Shown: one piece after another, positions 35,393 to 46,722 of the stretch | Layout: the number at the start of each line of letters is the position of its first letter | How positions within the stretch are numbered: the stretch's first letter is position 1 | Assembly: GCF_033568475.1 (NCBI RefSeq) | Contig: NC_133122.1 | Location: 152,968,861 to 153,032,860, forward strand | Source: Henckelia pumila | Taxonomy: Eukaryota > Streptophyta > Magnoliopsida > Lamiales > Gesneriaceae | Reading direction: 5' to 3' | DNA: 64,000 bases | Made by a program: the position numbers and the translations under genes | Notes under the pieces: generated by a model | Told to the model about the DNA's origin: nothing | The model's database searches: none | The model's input: only the letters and a program-made list of their open reading frames with translations

Positions 35393-37395
35393 ATGGCCTC
35401 CTCTTACCGACCTCACTCCGAGAGTTCGGATGAAATATTCCGTGAGGTGGATCAATATGATTCCCTTGTGATTACCTCAACATGAGAGCATGTAGGCAAG
35501 GACCCTGCTCCTGCATCGACTTCAGCTCGGGATGATGACCTGGGCAATGACCCTGACATCCCCGCGGTGTTGTGGTTTGAGCAGTACCCTTCCGAGCTAG
35601 ATGCTTCGGATGAGGACAAAATAAAAGCTCTATCCCACGCCCCTTCGGATTACGAATTCATCATTCCTGATCCTGAGGACCGAGTTGACCACCCTCCGGA
35701 GGGGTACTATACCTTCTATTTAGACCAATTGGAGGGAGGTCTTAGGTTTCCCCTCCCTCTGATCTTCTAACAGCTTAGCAGATACTATGAGCTCCACTTA
35801 GGGTAGTTCACCCCTAAATCCTTCTGAACTCTTTGTAGCTTTGTAGTTATTTTTAGGACCTTAGGTTTTGAGGTTAATTGTTTCACCCTTCGTAACTTCT
35901 TGTTTTCCAAAAGAACTGAGGAGGGCCCTTTCTACTTCTCTTGCCGACCTAATTGTAAATTCTTCCGGGGCTCTCCTGGTTCAAATAAGAACGGGAAGAA
36001 CTCGTGGGACATATGTTCTACCTGGAGGGATACTCTCCCTCTCTTACCTGCCCCTGCCCCGGGTTTTCGAAGGGGAGAGCTTTTCACAGGAGATCATGAG
36101 GCGATAGGGGGAAGGTTCTTCGATACTTCCGTCCTTCTGGCGAAAGATCTGCTACCATGGGCTCAGCTCGGCCGATGTTTTGATTCGAGGAAACTTAGGT
36201 ACGGCCCTTCCCCGCCCTTGTATCTCACCCCTCCCTATTTTTTTTTTTTTGCTCACCTTCCTCCCTTTGTTGGCACAGAAAAAAGAGTCATGGATGCTGC
36301 AATGAAGAGAATGCTCGAGAAGAAGAAGATGGTTGCCCAGTCAGGGGGAGGGCCAAAGGGAGCTCGGCTAAACCCAAGGCCCCTTCACCCCAAGGTGCTC
36401 CCGTATCCGAGCCTTCTATTGCTCTCCCCACGGTCTCCAAAAGACGTGCCACTCACAGCCTCCGTCCTGAGGTCGTGGAGCTGGACTCGAGAAATTCTTC
36501 CATTCCTGAGGTAGTTCCATTGCGCCAGGTCAGGGCGGAAAGGCCCCAGACCCCCGTGGGTTGGTGCCGAACCAATTTTTTTGACATGTACCATGATGAC
36601 ATTTGGATCATGGGGGTCAGGCCCACTCCAACAGCCATCTCGGTTCTCCGAGATATGCTCTCCCAGGCCGATGGGGACTATGTAAAGGGCCTTGGATGGG
36701 CCGAGATCCTCCAACGCTCCAAAACTACTTCAGCTGATGTAACTTGTAACTTTTACTTATTTTATGCTCAGCACAGACCAGCACTTAATTTTAATCTCTC
36801 TTTGTGTTAGGCAACCACCCTTAATGCTGAGGTGTCTCTCCAAGCTTCCATCTTCAGGAAGAAATCCTTCAGAGACTCCAGGAACTACGAGGCTCATATT
36901 GCTAAGCTTAATCAGGAACTGGAAAACCTCAATCTTGCTCATGAGAAGGAAGTGTCTAACCTCCGAGCTCAAGGGGAGGAGATGCGGATGGGGTGCCAGG
37001 CCGAGATGCTGAAGCTGAGGAACGAGCTGCGGGTGTCTGAGGTCTAAAAAGAGGCTCTTCAAGGGGAGCTAAAGGGGTCTCAGGACCAACTTTCCCAGGC
37101 CGTCCAAGAATTGGAGGGGTCCCGTGCCGAGCTCACTAAGGGAGCGAAGGGCTTTAAGGAGGCGTTCCTAAAGTCTGACGAGTTCATGGATGAAGTAGCT
37201 GACCGAGCCTATGACTACTTGGCCAAAGGGTTCCAAGGCTGCACCGATCAGTTCACGGCGACAGGATATCCTCCAAAAGGGACTCTCGTATATTTTTTAG
37301 ATGTAGACAAGTTCGCCCTGTCCCTCACCGCAGACAGAGGAGAGAATGAGGGTGAGGGTGAGGGCGAGGGCGAGGTTGAAAATGAGAACAAATAA
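35393..37395 (+). pseudogene. Tat-2 antisense ORF (decayed)
   Basis: Counterpart of the Tat-1 antisense ORF. It starts MASSYRPHSESSDEIFRE and holds the motif HPPEGYYTFYLDQLEGGLRF, which aligns with EPPPGYFTVYLEYFNFGFSL of Tat-1. A premature TGA occurs at 35483-35485, with further stops at about 35768-35830 and at 37045-37047; frames shift several times. The exon before 36730 ends near an intron whose acceptor is at about 36808. The last exon encodes a coiled coil (EAHIAKLNQELENLNLAHEK), and the tail is a Glu/Gly repeat with ENENK at the stop. A non-functional copy. Confidence 0.75.
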
Positions 37396-38147
37396 TTTTT
37401 GTATAAATGTTGTGAGTTCATTTCCTTTACTAGTTTTTCTCGTTGTCATTATAGTATGTGCTAACATTAATAGGGATTCCCTAGACTTTTTGAAATAATT
37501 CTAACACTTAAAAATGTGCCTAGCTCCCGAAGGGAGGCATAATAAACACTGAAATAATTCTAACATCCGGAGATATAATTCTTATGCCCGGAGATGAGCT
37601 GAGCTCCCGAAGGGAAGCATAATAAACACTAAAATATATGCCTCATAAAGTGTCAACTCTTGAGGCCGAGATGAACTATCATGGTGTCCGAGACGAGCTC
37701 CCAATCCAACTTGGAAAATATGGTGAGAGAGCTTGTTGAGATCCCGAGCTCTCGAGTTGATGGGGCCGACCTATTCATCTTGCCTATGAATGAGATATAT
37801 GATAGTATATCACTTTTATTCAGGTGTTAGCTGACCTAGTGAGCTTAACAAAAAAGTGGCATGTCCCCTTTGGTAAGCATGAGTTAAACCCAACTGGTGA
37901 GATCAATATGACATTGACTCATATGAGCCGAGATTATCCGTTAAAGTTAATTTATAAAGTGCTTGTCGTCTCTGACCCACTGGGAGCCGATCTTTGTTGG
38001 TAATAGTTAGTGTGTAACAGATATCCATGTTGAGTTGAAGTTTGAGGCCCAGGTGGCGTAAACAAAATGGTGTTTGATGTACTAAATCTAATGAGATGAT
38101 CTCAGGTCAGAAGCCAAGGAGGCGCGACCGAAAAGCTATTTGATGTG

Positions 38148-38385
38148 ATGAGCTGAACCAAAGTCAAGGGCCAAAGCGGCGTGACCAAGGTGGTGAGCTG
38201 AGCCAAAGTTAGGGGCCAAATCGACGTGACCAAGGTGGTGAGCTGAGCCAAAGTCAAGGGCCAAAGCGGCGTGACTAAGGTTGTGAGATGAGCCTAAGTC
38301 AGGGTCCAAAGCGGCGTGACTAAGGTGGTGAGCTGAGCCAAAGTCAGGTGCCAAAGCGGCGTGACTAAGGTGGTGAGATGTGCTC
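38148..38385. repeat. 45-bp tandem repeat, about five copies
   Basis: The unit contains 'ccaaagtcaagggccaaag' then 'cggcgtgac' and 'ggtggtgagctgag'. The period of 45 bp is a multiple of three, so all copies stay open on the minus strand as a 15-residue repeat (HHLSHAALAPDFGSA type). It lies between integrase and the antisense ORF, where Tat elements often carry tandem repeats. Probably not a real protein. Confidence 0.85.
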
Positions 38386-38483
38386 AAATTAATATTCCTG
38401 GAAAAAATATTTGCTTATAAGCGAAAGTAAAATGTCTTTTGAATGAAATACAACTTAAAAAAAAAAAATTAAACTTGCAACAA

Positions 38484-41455
38484 CTAAGAGTAATATTTGC
38501 GTAAATTGTAAGAACTCCAAGGTCTCTTCAGCCTCTTTCCCTTCGAATCCTCCAGGTAGTAAGTATCCGATTTGAGCCTCTCCACCACCTTGAATGGTCC
38601 TCCCCATTTAGGACCGAGCTTTCCCACAGCCACCTCCTGAACTCTTCTGAGCACCAAATACCCCACTTGAAATCCCTTTCTGCACACCCGGCAGTTATAA
38701 GACCGTGCTATCATGTTCTTGTATTCTTCCATTCTGATGGCAGCAACTTCTCTCCTCTCCTCCACGAAGTATAAGTCTTCCAACCTCTTTTCTCCATTCT
38801 TCTCATCATAAAAAATAACCCGAGCTGACTCTTCCCCAATCTCTGCTGGGAGGACAGCCTCATTCCTATATACTAGACTGAAAGGCGTTTCTCCAGTGCC
38901 AATTCTAGGTGTGGTACGATATGACCATAGAACACTAGGGAGCTCATCCACCCAATTTCCTTGGACTTTCCCCAAGCGGGTCTTCAAACTTTGCACCAAA
39001 GACCTGTTAGTCACCTCCACCTGACCATTGCTTTGTGGGTAATGAACGGATGTGAAGTGTTATTGGATTTTCATCTCTTTACATCATGCTTGTACCCGAG
39101 CTCCCTGAAATTGTCTCCCATTATCAGAGATGAGATTCCGAGGCACTCTAAACCTGCACACAATATTCTTTCACAGAAATTTGAAGACCTCTCCTTCAGT
39201 AATGCGAGCCAAGGCCTCCACATCCACCCACTTAGAGAAATAATCAATAGCAACCAACAAGAACTTTTTCTGAATTGGGGCTGGAGGAAAATGACCCACA
39301 ATATCAATTCTCCACTGATCGAAGGGACATGCTGCCACTATTCCTTTCATCACTGTTGTTGGCTGGTGCTGGAGTCTGCTATGTCGCTGGCAACTATCAC
39401 AAGAAGTCACCAAAGCTAGGACATCTTTCAGAATGGTAGGCCAGAAGTATCCTGCTAAGAGAACCTTGCGGGCTAGAACATAAGAGCCCAGGTGATTACC
39501 ACAGCATCCCTCGTGTATCTCCCTTAGAACATAGTTAGATTCCTCGGGACCCAAGCATTTCAGAAGAAGTCCAGAAAATGATCTCTTATAAATAACTCCT
39601 TCCACCATCACGAAACGGAGACTCCGCTGCTTCAACCTATAAGCCTTCTTTGGATCTTTTGGTAACTCACCCTTTTCCATATAGCTCAAGAGCTCCCTCC
39701 TCCAATCATTCTCTTCCTGAGCTAATGGTGGGATCTCAGTAGAGGGTGTTAACTCCACTTGCACAACTACTTCCTTGGTCTTCCAGCTATAAAGTGAGAT
39801 AGCCATCTTGGCGAGAGAATCTGCTTTATCATTCTTCTCCCTATGGAATTTTTCAAACACTACTTCATCAAAAAAGACCCCGGGCTTCCTCTATCGCTTT
39901 CATATACTCCTTCAAATTTTCACTCTTGACCTCATATGATCCATTCACCTGCTGAGCTACCAACTGTAATTCAGAGTAGAGGTTCACCCGGGCTGCCCCA
40001 ACTTGTTTAGCTACTCGGAGGCCGGTTAACACAGCCTCATATTTTGCCTTATTGTTGGAAGCTCAGAAATCCATCCTGACTGCCAACCTGATCTCATCTC
40101 CACGAGGGGAAACCAAAAGTACCCCTACTCCACTTCCTTCATTATTAGAAGAACCATCAACATACACTTTTCACAAATCCTTCCCTTCAATATGTCTTGT
40201 TTTAGCTAGGAAATCAGCCAATGCTTGGGCTTTAATGGCTGCTCTCAGCTCATATTGGACGTCATACTCACTGAGCTCAGTAGTCCACTTCACCAATCGC
40301 CCTGAAATGTCAGCATGGGTCAATATTCTCCCAATGAGGCTATTAGTTAGCACCACAATGGGATGTGATAAGAAATAAGGTCTGAGCTTCCTAGCTGTCA
40401 TAACCAGAGCAAGCGATAACTTATCAACTTCTGCATATCGGAGCTCAGCACCCTTGAGGGCATGTGAGAAGAAATATATTGGATGCTGAGCTACCCTTTT
40501 CTGCCTGATGAGCACTGATCTATCTTCCCCCTCTAAAGCTCATAAATAGATGTACAACGGCTCACTTGGGATTGCCTTAGCCAACACAGAGAGCTCAATT
40601 AAGTAATTCTTTAATTCCTCGAACGCTTTCCCACACTCATCATCCCATTCAAACTTCTTGGCTTTTCAAATCACCTTAAAAAAGGGTAAACTTCGATGAG
40701 CTGACCTTGATATGAAGCGAGATAAGATTGCTATCCTTCCTGCCAACCTTTGGACTTCTTGTAGATTGCGTGGAGGAGACATGGACCAGATATCTTGCAC
40801 TTTCTCTGGTTTAGCCTCAATTCCTCTCTCAGTAAACATGTATCCTAGAAACTTACCTCCCCTTACTCCAAATGCACATTTCTCAGGGTTGAGCTTTACT
40901 CCATAGGACCTTAGTGTGGCAAAAGTCTCCCCCAAATCGATCACCAGACCCAAATCATCTTGAGATTTCACCAAAATGTCATCAAAATAAACATCCACAT
41001 TCCTTCCGATTTGTTTGGAAAACACTTTGTCCATCAGCCTCTGATAAGTGGCTCCTGCATTTTTCAACCCAAAAGGCATTACTTTGTAACAAAAAGTCCC
41101 ATGGGAGTTAGTGAAGCTCAACTTGTCTTGATATTCCTCTGCCAAAGGGATTTGATGATACCCTTGGAATGCATCCATGAAGCATAAGTACTGATGACCT
41201 ACTGTAGAGTCAACCAACTGATCTATCCGAGACAATGGATAACAATCTTTCGGGCACGCCTTATTCAAGTCTTTGAAATCAACACACTTACTCCACTTGC
41301 CTGAGCTCTTAGGGACTAGGACCACATTTGATAACCAAGTAGGGAACTTTACTTCCCTGATATGACCTGCCTTAAGGAGCTCATCAACCTCTTTCTTAAT
41401 GACCTCCTCTTTCTTTGGTCCAAAGTGCCTCTTCTTCTGTTTTATTGGCTGAACT
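38484..41455 (-). pseudogene. Tat-2 RT, RNase H and integrase (decayed)
   Basis: RT (41455-40669): VLVPKSSGKW, ACPKDCYPLSRIDQLVDST, VMPFGLKNAGATYQRL and catalytic box YFDDILVKS, where Phe replaces the common Ile or Val. A stop follows at 40666-40668. First RNase H (40515-40174) and remnants of the archaeal-type RNase H (40170-39861) carry several stops. Integrase: zinc-binding segment HLGSYVLARKVLLAGYFWP ... CDSCQRH and core WRIDIVGHFPP in 39860-39171. The rest is in other frames, with the C-terminal VGYLVLRRVQEVAVGKLGPK in 39020-38484. The right edge is cut by the Athila-like insertion. Confidence 0.85.
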
Positions 41456-42949
41456 TGATGGGCATGTTTGTGTTGCATATTTTAATATCATTGTGTTGTT
41501 ATTTTGCATGAGTTTATGTGTTTTAATTAAGCATTGTGTTCATATTTCATACATCGTGTCTACATTACACGCTACCGTGTTTATTGTATAGGACGTAGCG
41601 TTTTGTCGAGAAAAAGATGGAAAAGCTATTGCGCGAGAATGAATTACGGAGCAGGAATGATCAAAAAATCATATTTAATTTTATAGAATCCAAATCCGAT
41701 CTTCACTGTCCAGAATAAATTTCAAGATGTTTTAAAGCAGCTGTCCAAATTTCAGCTCAATCCGACGGCTAGATCTCCGAATATGAATTTTCCAAAATCG
41801 CTGCTCGCTGGGATAAAAGTTGCTCGCTCGATCCGCAATCTCGCTCGATCAGCAAGATGTTGCGGATCGAGCGATCAACTTTTCCGAACCTACTGTTTTC
41901 CGAACCAACATGTTGCGGATCGAGCGGCCAAAAAAATATGAAAACAGTAGGTTTGGAAAAGTTGATCGCTCGATCCGCAACATCTTGCTGATCGAGCGAG
42001 AGGTGCTGTTCGGGAAAAAATATGTAATTTAGGAATTTTTATTATTAAGGACTCTAGCCTTAATTAAAAGATATACCTCGAATTTTAGAGTCATATATTC
42101 ATGGGGAAGATATAGGAGATGCAGAGGAGGCTCAAGAACCATCTTGGCGGCTAGGTTTTATCTTTCTTTTTCTTAATTAGATTTTAATTCTTCTTGTTTT
42201 TATTCTTGGTTGAGGAAGACGAACCCTTGAATTTATTTATCTTGTGAGATTCAGATTTTCATTGTTTGATTTTTATCGAGTATCAAGAGTTGTTCTGGTT
42301 TATTTCATGCTTGTGTGTTTGATTATTAGATTGATCACCTGATAATTCTTTCGTACAATCTACCGCTAAATTAGAATTCAAATCCGTAATTGTTTGAATA
42401 AACTAATTTGAGAAGCAACTACGTGTGATAATTTTTGCTGTTGAATTTATTACTTCGTAGGATCAATTATTGACTAGGCTAAATACAACCGCTGGTGTTT
42501 GTGTTGTCTAGATTCGTCATTTTTACTAGTTTGAATGCTACCGTGGATTTAAATCTAGATTGCTGTTATTGGGTTAATTCATTGGTAAGGGTTAATTTTG
42601 AATGCTGTTTTCTAATTAACTAAAATTACGGTGAAACAGGAATTGAGTTTCCAATAATGAATATTCGATGTGAATTAATTATTTTTAGAGAATCGATGAT
42701 CGAGTGAATGATTTCAAGGGTGTAGTCGACCGATACCAAGTCTCGTTATTTTATTGATTTTCTTATTTTAATTCTTGCATAGTAGTTAATTCTAAAATTC
42801 CCAAATCCCCTTTTATTTATTTCAAGTATTTTTAAGAACACAAATAAATTTCACTTTCCTCGTGGAAACGATCCCTACTCTCGCTACTACATGTTATTTA
42901 GTTAATCCGAGTTGGGTTAATTTGGGCGCGACACGACTAAGCGTTACCA
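41456..42949 (+). repeat. Athila-like 5' LTR, 1494 bp
   Basis: TG..CA bounded. It is 69 bp longer than the 3' LTR because of an extra inverted copy at 41839-41900. Elsewhere the two LTRs differ by scattered single bases. Confidence 0.9.
41839..42001. repeat. 62-bp inverted repeat found only in the 5' LTR
   Basis: The arm 41839-41900 (tctcgctcgatcagcaagat...) is the reverse complement of 41940-42001 with a single mismatch; the spacer is 39 bp. The 3' LTR keeps only the right arm. The RNA would fold into a long perfect hairpin. Confidence 0.88.
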
Positions 42950-43159
42950 AATTTTGGCACCGTTGCCGGGGAAAGGTGTTTAATTTATTTGTGTTTTTGT
43001 TTTTGTTTTTTTGTTTTTTTTTTCTATTCCTCCTAGTGCTACTCTGGTTTGTTCGTGCGTGCAGGTGAATCTTCGGAAGAAGAAGAGTTTTCATACTACC
43101 CAGAGATAGAAAGAATTTTGCATAGGCGAAGGAGGAATTTTATGGTGTAATACTTTGAG

Positions 43160-44035
43160 ATGTCAAATCTACAAGTATTCATAAGTTTTACCCAGCAACA
43201 CGGAGAGCCTTTTTACGCAGCATGGAAGAGATTCAATGATTTAGCAACCATCTTCCGGTATCATGATTTTTCTAACTATTCTCTCCTTACATATTTTCTT
43301 AATGGTTTGGATGCAGTGACAAGAAAATGGGTAATTGATGGAGCTTTCACAGCCCGTATTTCAATATTTTGCCGAGATGATGATACCATGAGACACCTGT
43401 TGGATGATATGGCCGAGTTTGACTATTACTGGTATTCACACTCTCAATACCCGGATTTTACAGACCAACCATTTGAGCTTCAAAAGGAGGAGGGAAGTTG
43501 TTCGCAGTTGATCTTACATCCGCTGGAAGATATCATGAGCAAGCTTGTGGCATCGACTGTGGAAACTATAGAAGATCTGAAAAAGTCTAGATGTGACCTT
43601 GTGGAGCACATGGAGAATATCAAGAGATCACTCGTCCATGAATACCGAAAACATGAAGTGAAGCAAGATACTCATGCATTGACCAACCCAATTTGGTTTA
43701 ATGATGATGACTCAGAGAACCAGGATTGGGAGTGCAAATCAATTCCTGCTGAAGATTTAGAGGCGTTTGAGTCTTCTCTTCTAATTGAACCTCAGCAGGA
43801 AGATGTACTGGAAGAAACAGCATATGATGGAGTACCAGTTTCGAAATATTTTGGTTTCCAAGAGCCTACAGAGATATTCTCTTCCCATGTTTACCAGCTA
43901 CGGAGTGTTGTTAAGGTGACAAGCTTAATCTATTTATATCTAGCCAAGATTGAGGGCTTATGGAACCAAGACCCATTTGTGGTGTCATATGACACTTATT
44001 TTGGGCGTCAGCCGCTCTTTGAGCAGTGCTTCTGA
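43160..44035 (+). CDS. Gag-like protein of the Athila-like element (291 aa)
   Basis: An open frame from MSNLQVFISFTQQHGEPFYA. The segment HGEPFYAAWKRFNDL ... YFLNGLDAVTRKWVIDGAF resembles the Athila retrotransposon gag domain in shortened form. The middle has a heptad-like stretch (IMSKLVASTVETIEDLKKSR). No zinc knuckle is visible. The C-terminal half is acidic. It is followed by about 1.25 kb of non-coding sequence containing a purine-rich 'aagtgtggggggag' motif (about 44339-44352) like the real purine tract. The frame is intact, so the protein may be made and may package the element's RNA. The gag call rests on the first about 70 residues. Confidence 0.6.
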   Translation: MSNLQVFISFTQQHGEPFYAAWKRFNDLATIFRYHDFSNYSLLTYFLNGLDAVTRKWVIDGAFTARISIFCRDDDTMRHLLDDMAEFDYYWYSHSQYPDFTDQPFELQKEEGSCSQLILHPLEDIMSKLVASTVETIEDLKKSRCDLVEHMENIKRSLVHEYRKHEVKQDTHALTNPIWFNDDDSENQDWECKSIPAEDLEAFESSLLIEPQQEDVLEETAYDGVPVSKYFGFQEPTEIFSSHVYQLRSVVKVTSLIYLYLAKIEGLWNQDPFVVSYDTYFGRQPLFEQCF

Positions 44036-45292
44036 GAGTCAAGCCGATGACTGAAAATCAAGCGCTGGCTGGGAGGCAACCCAGTATCTTTATCCTTTAT
44101 TTCATTTTTTTGTTTTTGTTTTGTTTTGTTTTGTTTTGCTTTGTTTTCAGGAGCCTAGCCGCCCAGTCTACAGACCAATTTTCAATATGAGTCTCTCATT
44201 ATTCAGCCTAAGGCCAAAGAGGACGACAACTCCAGCACTTGAACCAGGGGAGTTTTGTTTTAATTTTGCATCTTGTTATCATTTTGTTACTTGTGTTTGT
44301 GTCGTTAGTACTAGAGCATTGAGGGCAATGCTTTGGTTAAGTGTGGGGGGAGTTCATTCGATGGTTTGTCATTTTGTTTACATTCGTTTGTTGAGTATAT
44401 GCATATAGTTTGTTCCGTATCATTTGTTAGTTTATTAGTGTTTGTCGTGTTACATGAGTAGGATGATTATTGTTAGCCTATGATGAGGTAGTTGAAAAAT
44501 AATGAATTTTTGAAAAAATTTACTCTTGATTGGAAATGAGAAACCGGAGGTTGTTTGTTGAATATTCTTAAGCACACATGTTTAACCAGTGAAGTGTAGT
44601 GATGTATTAGATATTGTGGATGTCTGTTGGACCATTGCATGACAATAGGTGTTTTTGAAACTTGATAGTGTTTGAATCTTGATGATTTCTTTGATATGGC
44701 ATAAACGATCTTGGGCGCACCTAGAAAAAAAAAAGAATAAATTTTACAACTCCATCCGGGCCTGAAAAGGATTGAAATCCTAATCCTAAAAGATCAAATT
44801 CAAGGCTAAGTATGCGGATAAAATGGGTTTGATGCTCCATCCGGGCTATAGACGAGGGGATCGAAATTCTAATCCTGTCTTAGTTATAGCTAAGTATGCG
44901 GGTAATTATTGGGGCTAAAGCAATACCGGGTGCAAAATCCGGAGGTGCGTAATTATTCTCAAGGAAGTTGTGTTGTGTTGAAGGATTGTTGGGAGGAGAG
45001 TTCTTGATGGTGAGGCTTGCACTGAATTGTTATAGGTCGGCGAACAGTCTTGAAACTTTGTTCTTTTGAAGTTGCATGTAACTGGGGTAACATGGCACAC
45101 ACACACGTTCGCATTCGACTGAAGGTGTATCATTGATTATTGAGAGTCGCTATGAACTTATTTTTAGATGAAAGTGGTTTTCTCTGAGGCTATGATATGA
45201 GTGATTCGTCCTTGCTTATGTGTTTGTTGTTGTTTCATTTTGTTTTTGCATGACTTGCTTGAGGGCGAGCAAGGATTAAGTGTGGGGGTATT
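44036..45292 (+). other. Non-coding 3' interior of the Athila-like element
   Basis: No pol-like or env-like frame. Holds 'gagcattgagggcaatgctt' followed by a purine-rich tract (about 44310-44352), and a duplicated 'tccatccgggc...aagtatgcggg' block at about 44752-44822 and 44840-44903. It ends in the polypurine tract at about 45278-45292. Confidence 0.65.
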
Positions 45293-46717
45293 TGATGGGC
45301 ATGTTTGTGTTGCATATTTTAATATCATTGTGTTGTTATTTTGCATGCGTTTATGTGTTTTAATTAAGCATTGTGTTCATATTTTATACATCGTGTCTAC
45401 ATTACACGCTCCCGTGTTTATTGTATAGGACGTAGCGTTTTGTCGAGGAAAAGATGGAAAAGCTATTGCGCGAGAATGAATTACGGAGCAGCAATGATCA
45501 GAAAATCATATTTAATTTTATAGAAGTCCAAATCCGATCTTCACAGTTTAGAATAAAGTTCAAGATATTTTAAAGCAGCTGTCCAAATTTCAGCTCAATC
45601 CGACGGCTAGATCTCCGGATATGAATTTTGCAAAATCGCTGCTCGCTGGGAGAAAAGTTGCTCGCTCGATCCGCAACATGTTGTGGATCGAGCGGCCAAA
45701 AAAATATGAAAACAGTAGGTTCGGAAAAGTTGCTCGCTCGATCCGCAACATCTTGCCGATCGAGCGAGAGGTGCTGTTCGGGAAAAAATCTGTAATTTAG
45801 GAATTTTTATTATTAAGGACTCTAGCCTTAATTAAAAGATATATCTCGAATTTTAGAGTCATATATTCATGGGGAAGATATAGGAGACGCAGAGGAGGCT
45901 CAAGAACCATCTTGGCGGCTAGGTTTTATCTTTCTTTTTCTTAATTAGATTTTAATTCTTCTTGTTTTTATTCTTGGTTGAGGAAGACGAACCCTTGAAT
46001 TTATTTATCTTGTGAGATTTAGATTTTCATTGTTTGATTTTTATCGAGTATCAAGAGTTGTTCTGGTTTATTTCATGCTTGTGTGTTTGATTATTAGATT
46101 GATCACCTGATAATTCTTTCGTACAATCTACCGCTAAATTAGAATTCAAATCCGTAATTGTTTGAATAAACTAATTTGCGAAGCAACTACGTGTGATAAT
46201 TTATGCTGTTGAATTTATTACTTCGTAGGATCAATTATTGACTAGGCTAAATACAACCGCTGGTGTTTGTGTTGTCTAGATTTGTCAGTTTTATTAGTTT
46301 GAATGATACCATGGATTTAAATCTAGATTGCTGTTATCGGGTTAATTCATTGGTAAGGGTTAATTTTGAATGCTGTTTTCTAATTAACTAAAATTACGGT
46401 GAAACAGGAATTGAGTTTCCAATGATGAATATTCGATGTGAATTAATTATTTTTAGAGAATCGATGATCGAGTGAATGATTTCAAGGGTGTAGTCGACCG
46501 ATACCAAGTCTCGTTATTTTATTGATTTTCTTATTTTAATTCTTGCATAGTAGTTAATTCTAAAATTCCCAAATCTCCTTTTATTTATTTCAAGTATTTT
46601 TAAGAACACAAATAAATTTCACTTTTCTCGTGGGAACGATCCCTACTCTCGCTACTACATGTTATTTAGTTAATCTGAGTTGGGTTAATTTGGGCACGAC
46701 ACGACTAAGCGTTACCA
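45293..46717 (+). repeat. Athila-like 3' LTR, 1425 bp
   Basis: Starts TGATGGGCATG, ends GCGTTACCA, directly before the target duplication gaact at 46718-46722. Confidence 0.9.
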
Positions 46718-46722
46718 GAACT

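Larger units (their letters stand above)
41456..46717 (+). mobile_element. Athila-like gag-only retrotransposon (TR-GAG type), 5.26 kb
   Basis: LTRs 41456-42949 and 45293-46717 begin TGATGGGCATG and end GCGTTACCA. The 5-bp duplication gaact flanks it (41451-41455 and 46718-46722). The primer site TTTTGGCACCGTTGCCGGGG (about 42952-42971) is the Athila type, and the purine tract AAGTGTGGGGGTATT precedes the second LTR. The 2.3-kb interior has one gag-like frame and no protease, RT or integrase, so it must use enzymes of a related autonomous element. It is inserted in the protease-RT region of Tat-2, in the opposite orientation. Confidence 0.88.

Noticed and set aside
38136..38387. 83-codon repeat protein on the minus strand
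   Set aside because: Explained by the 45-bp tandem repeat in the Tat-2 non-coding spacer; no promoter or start context.
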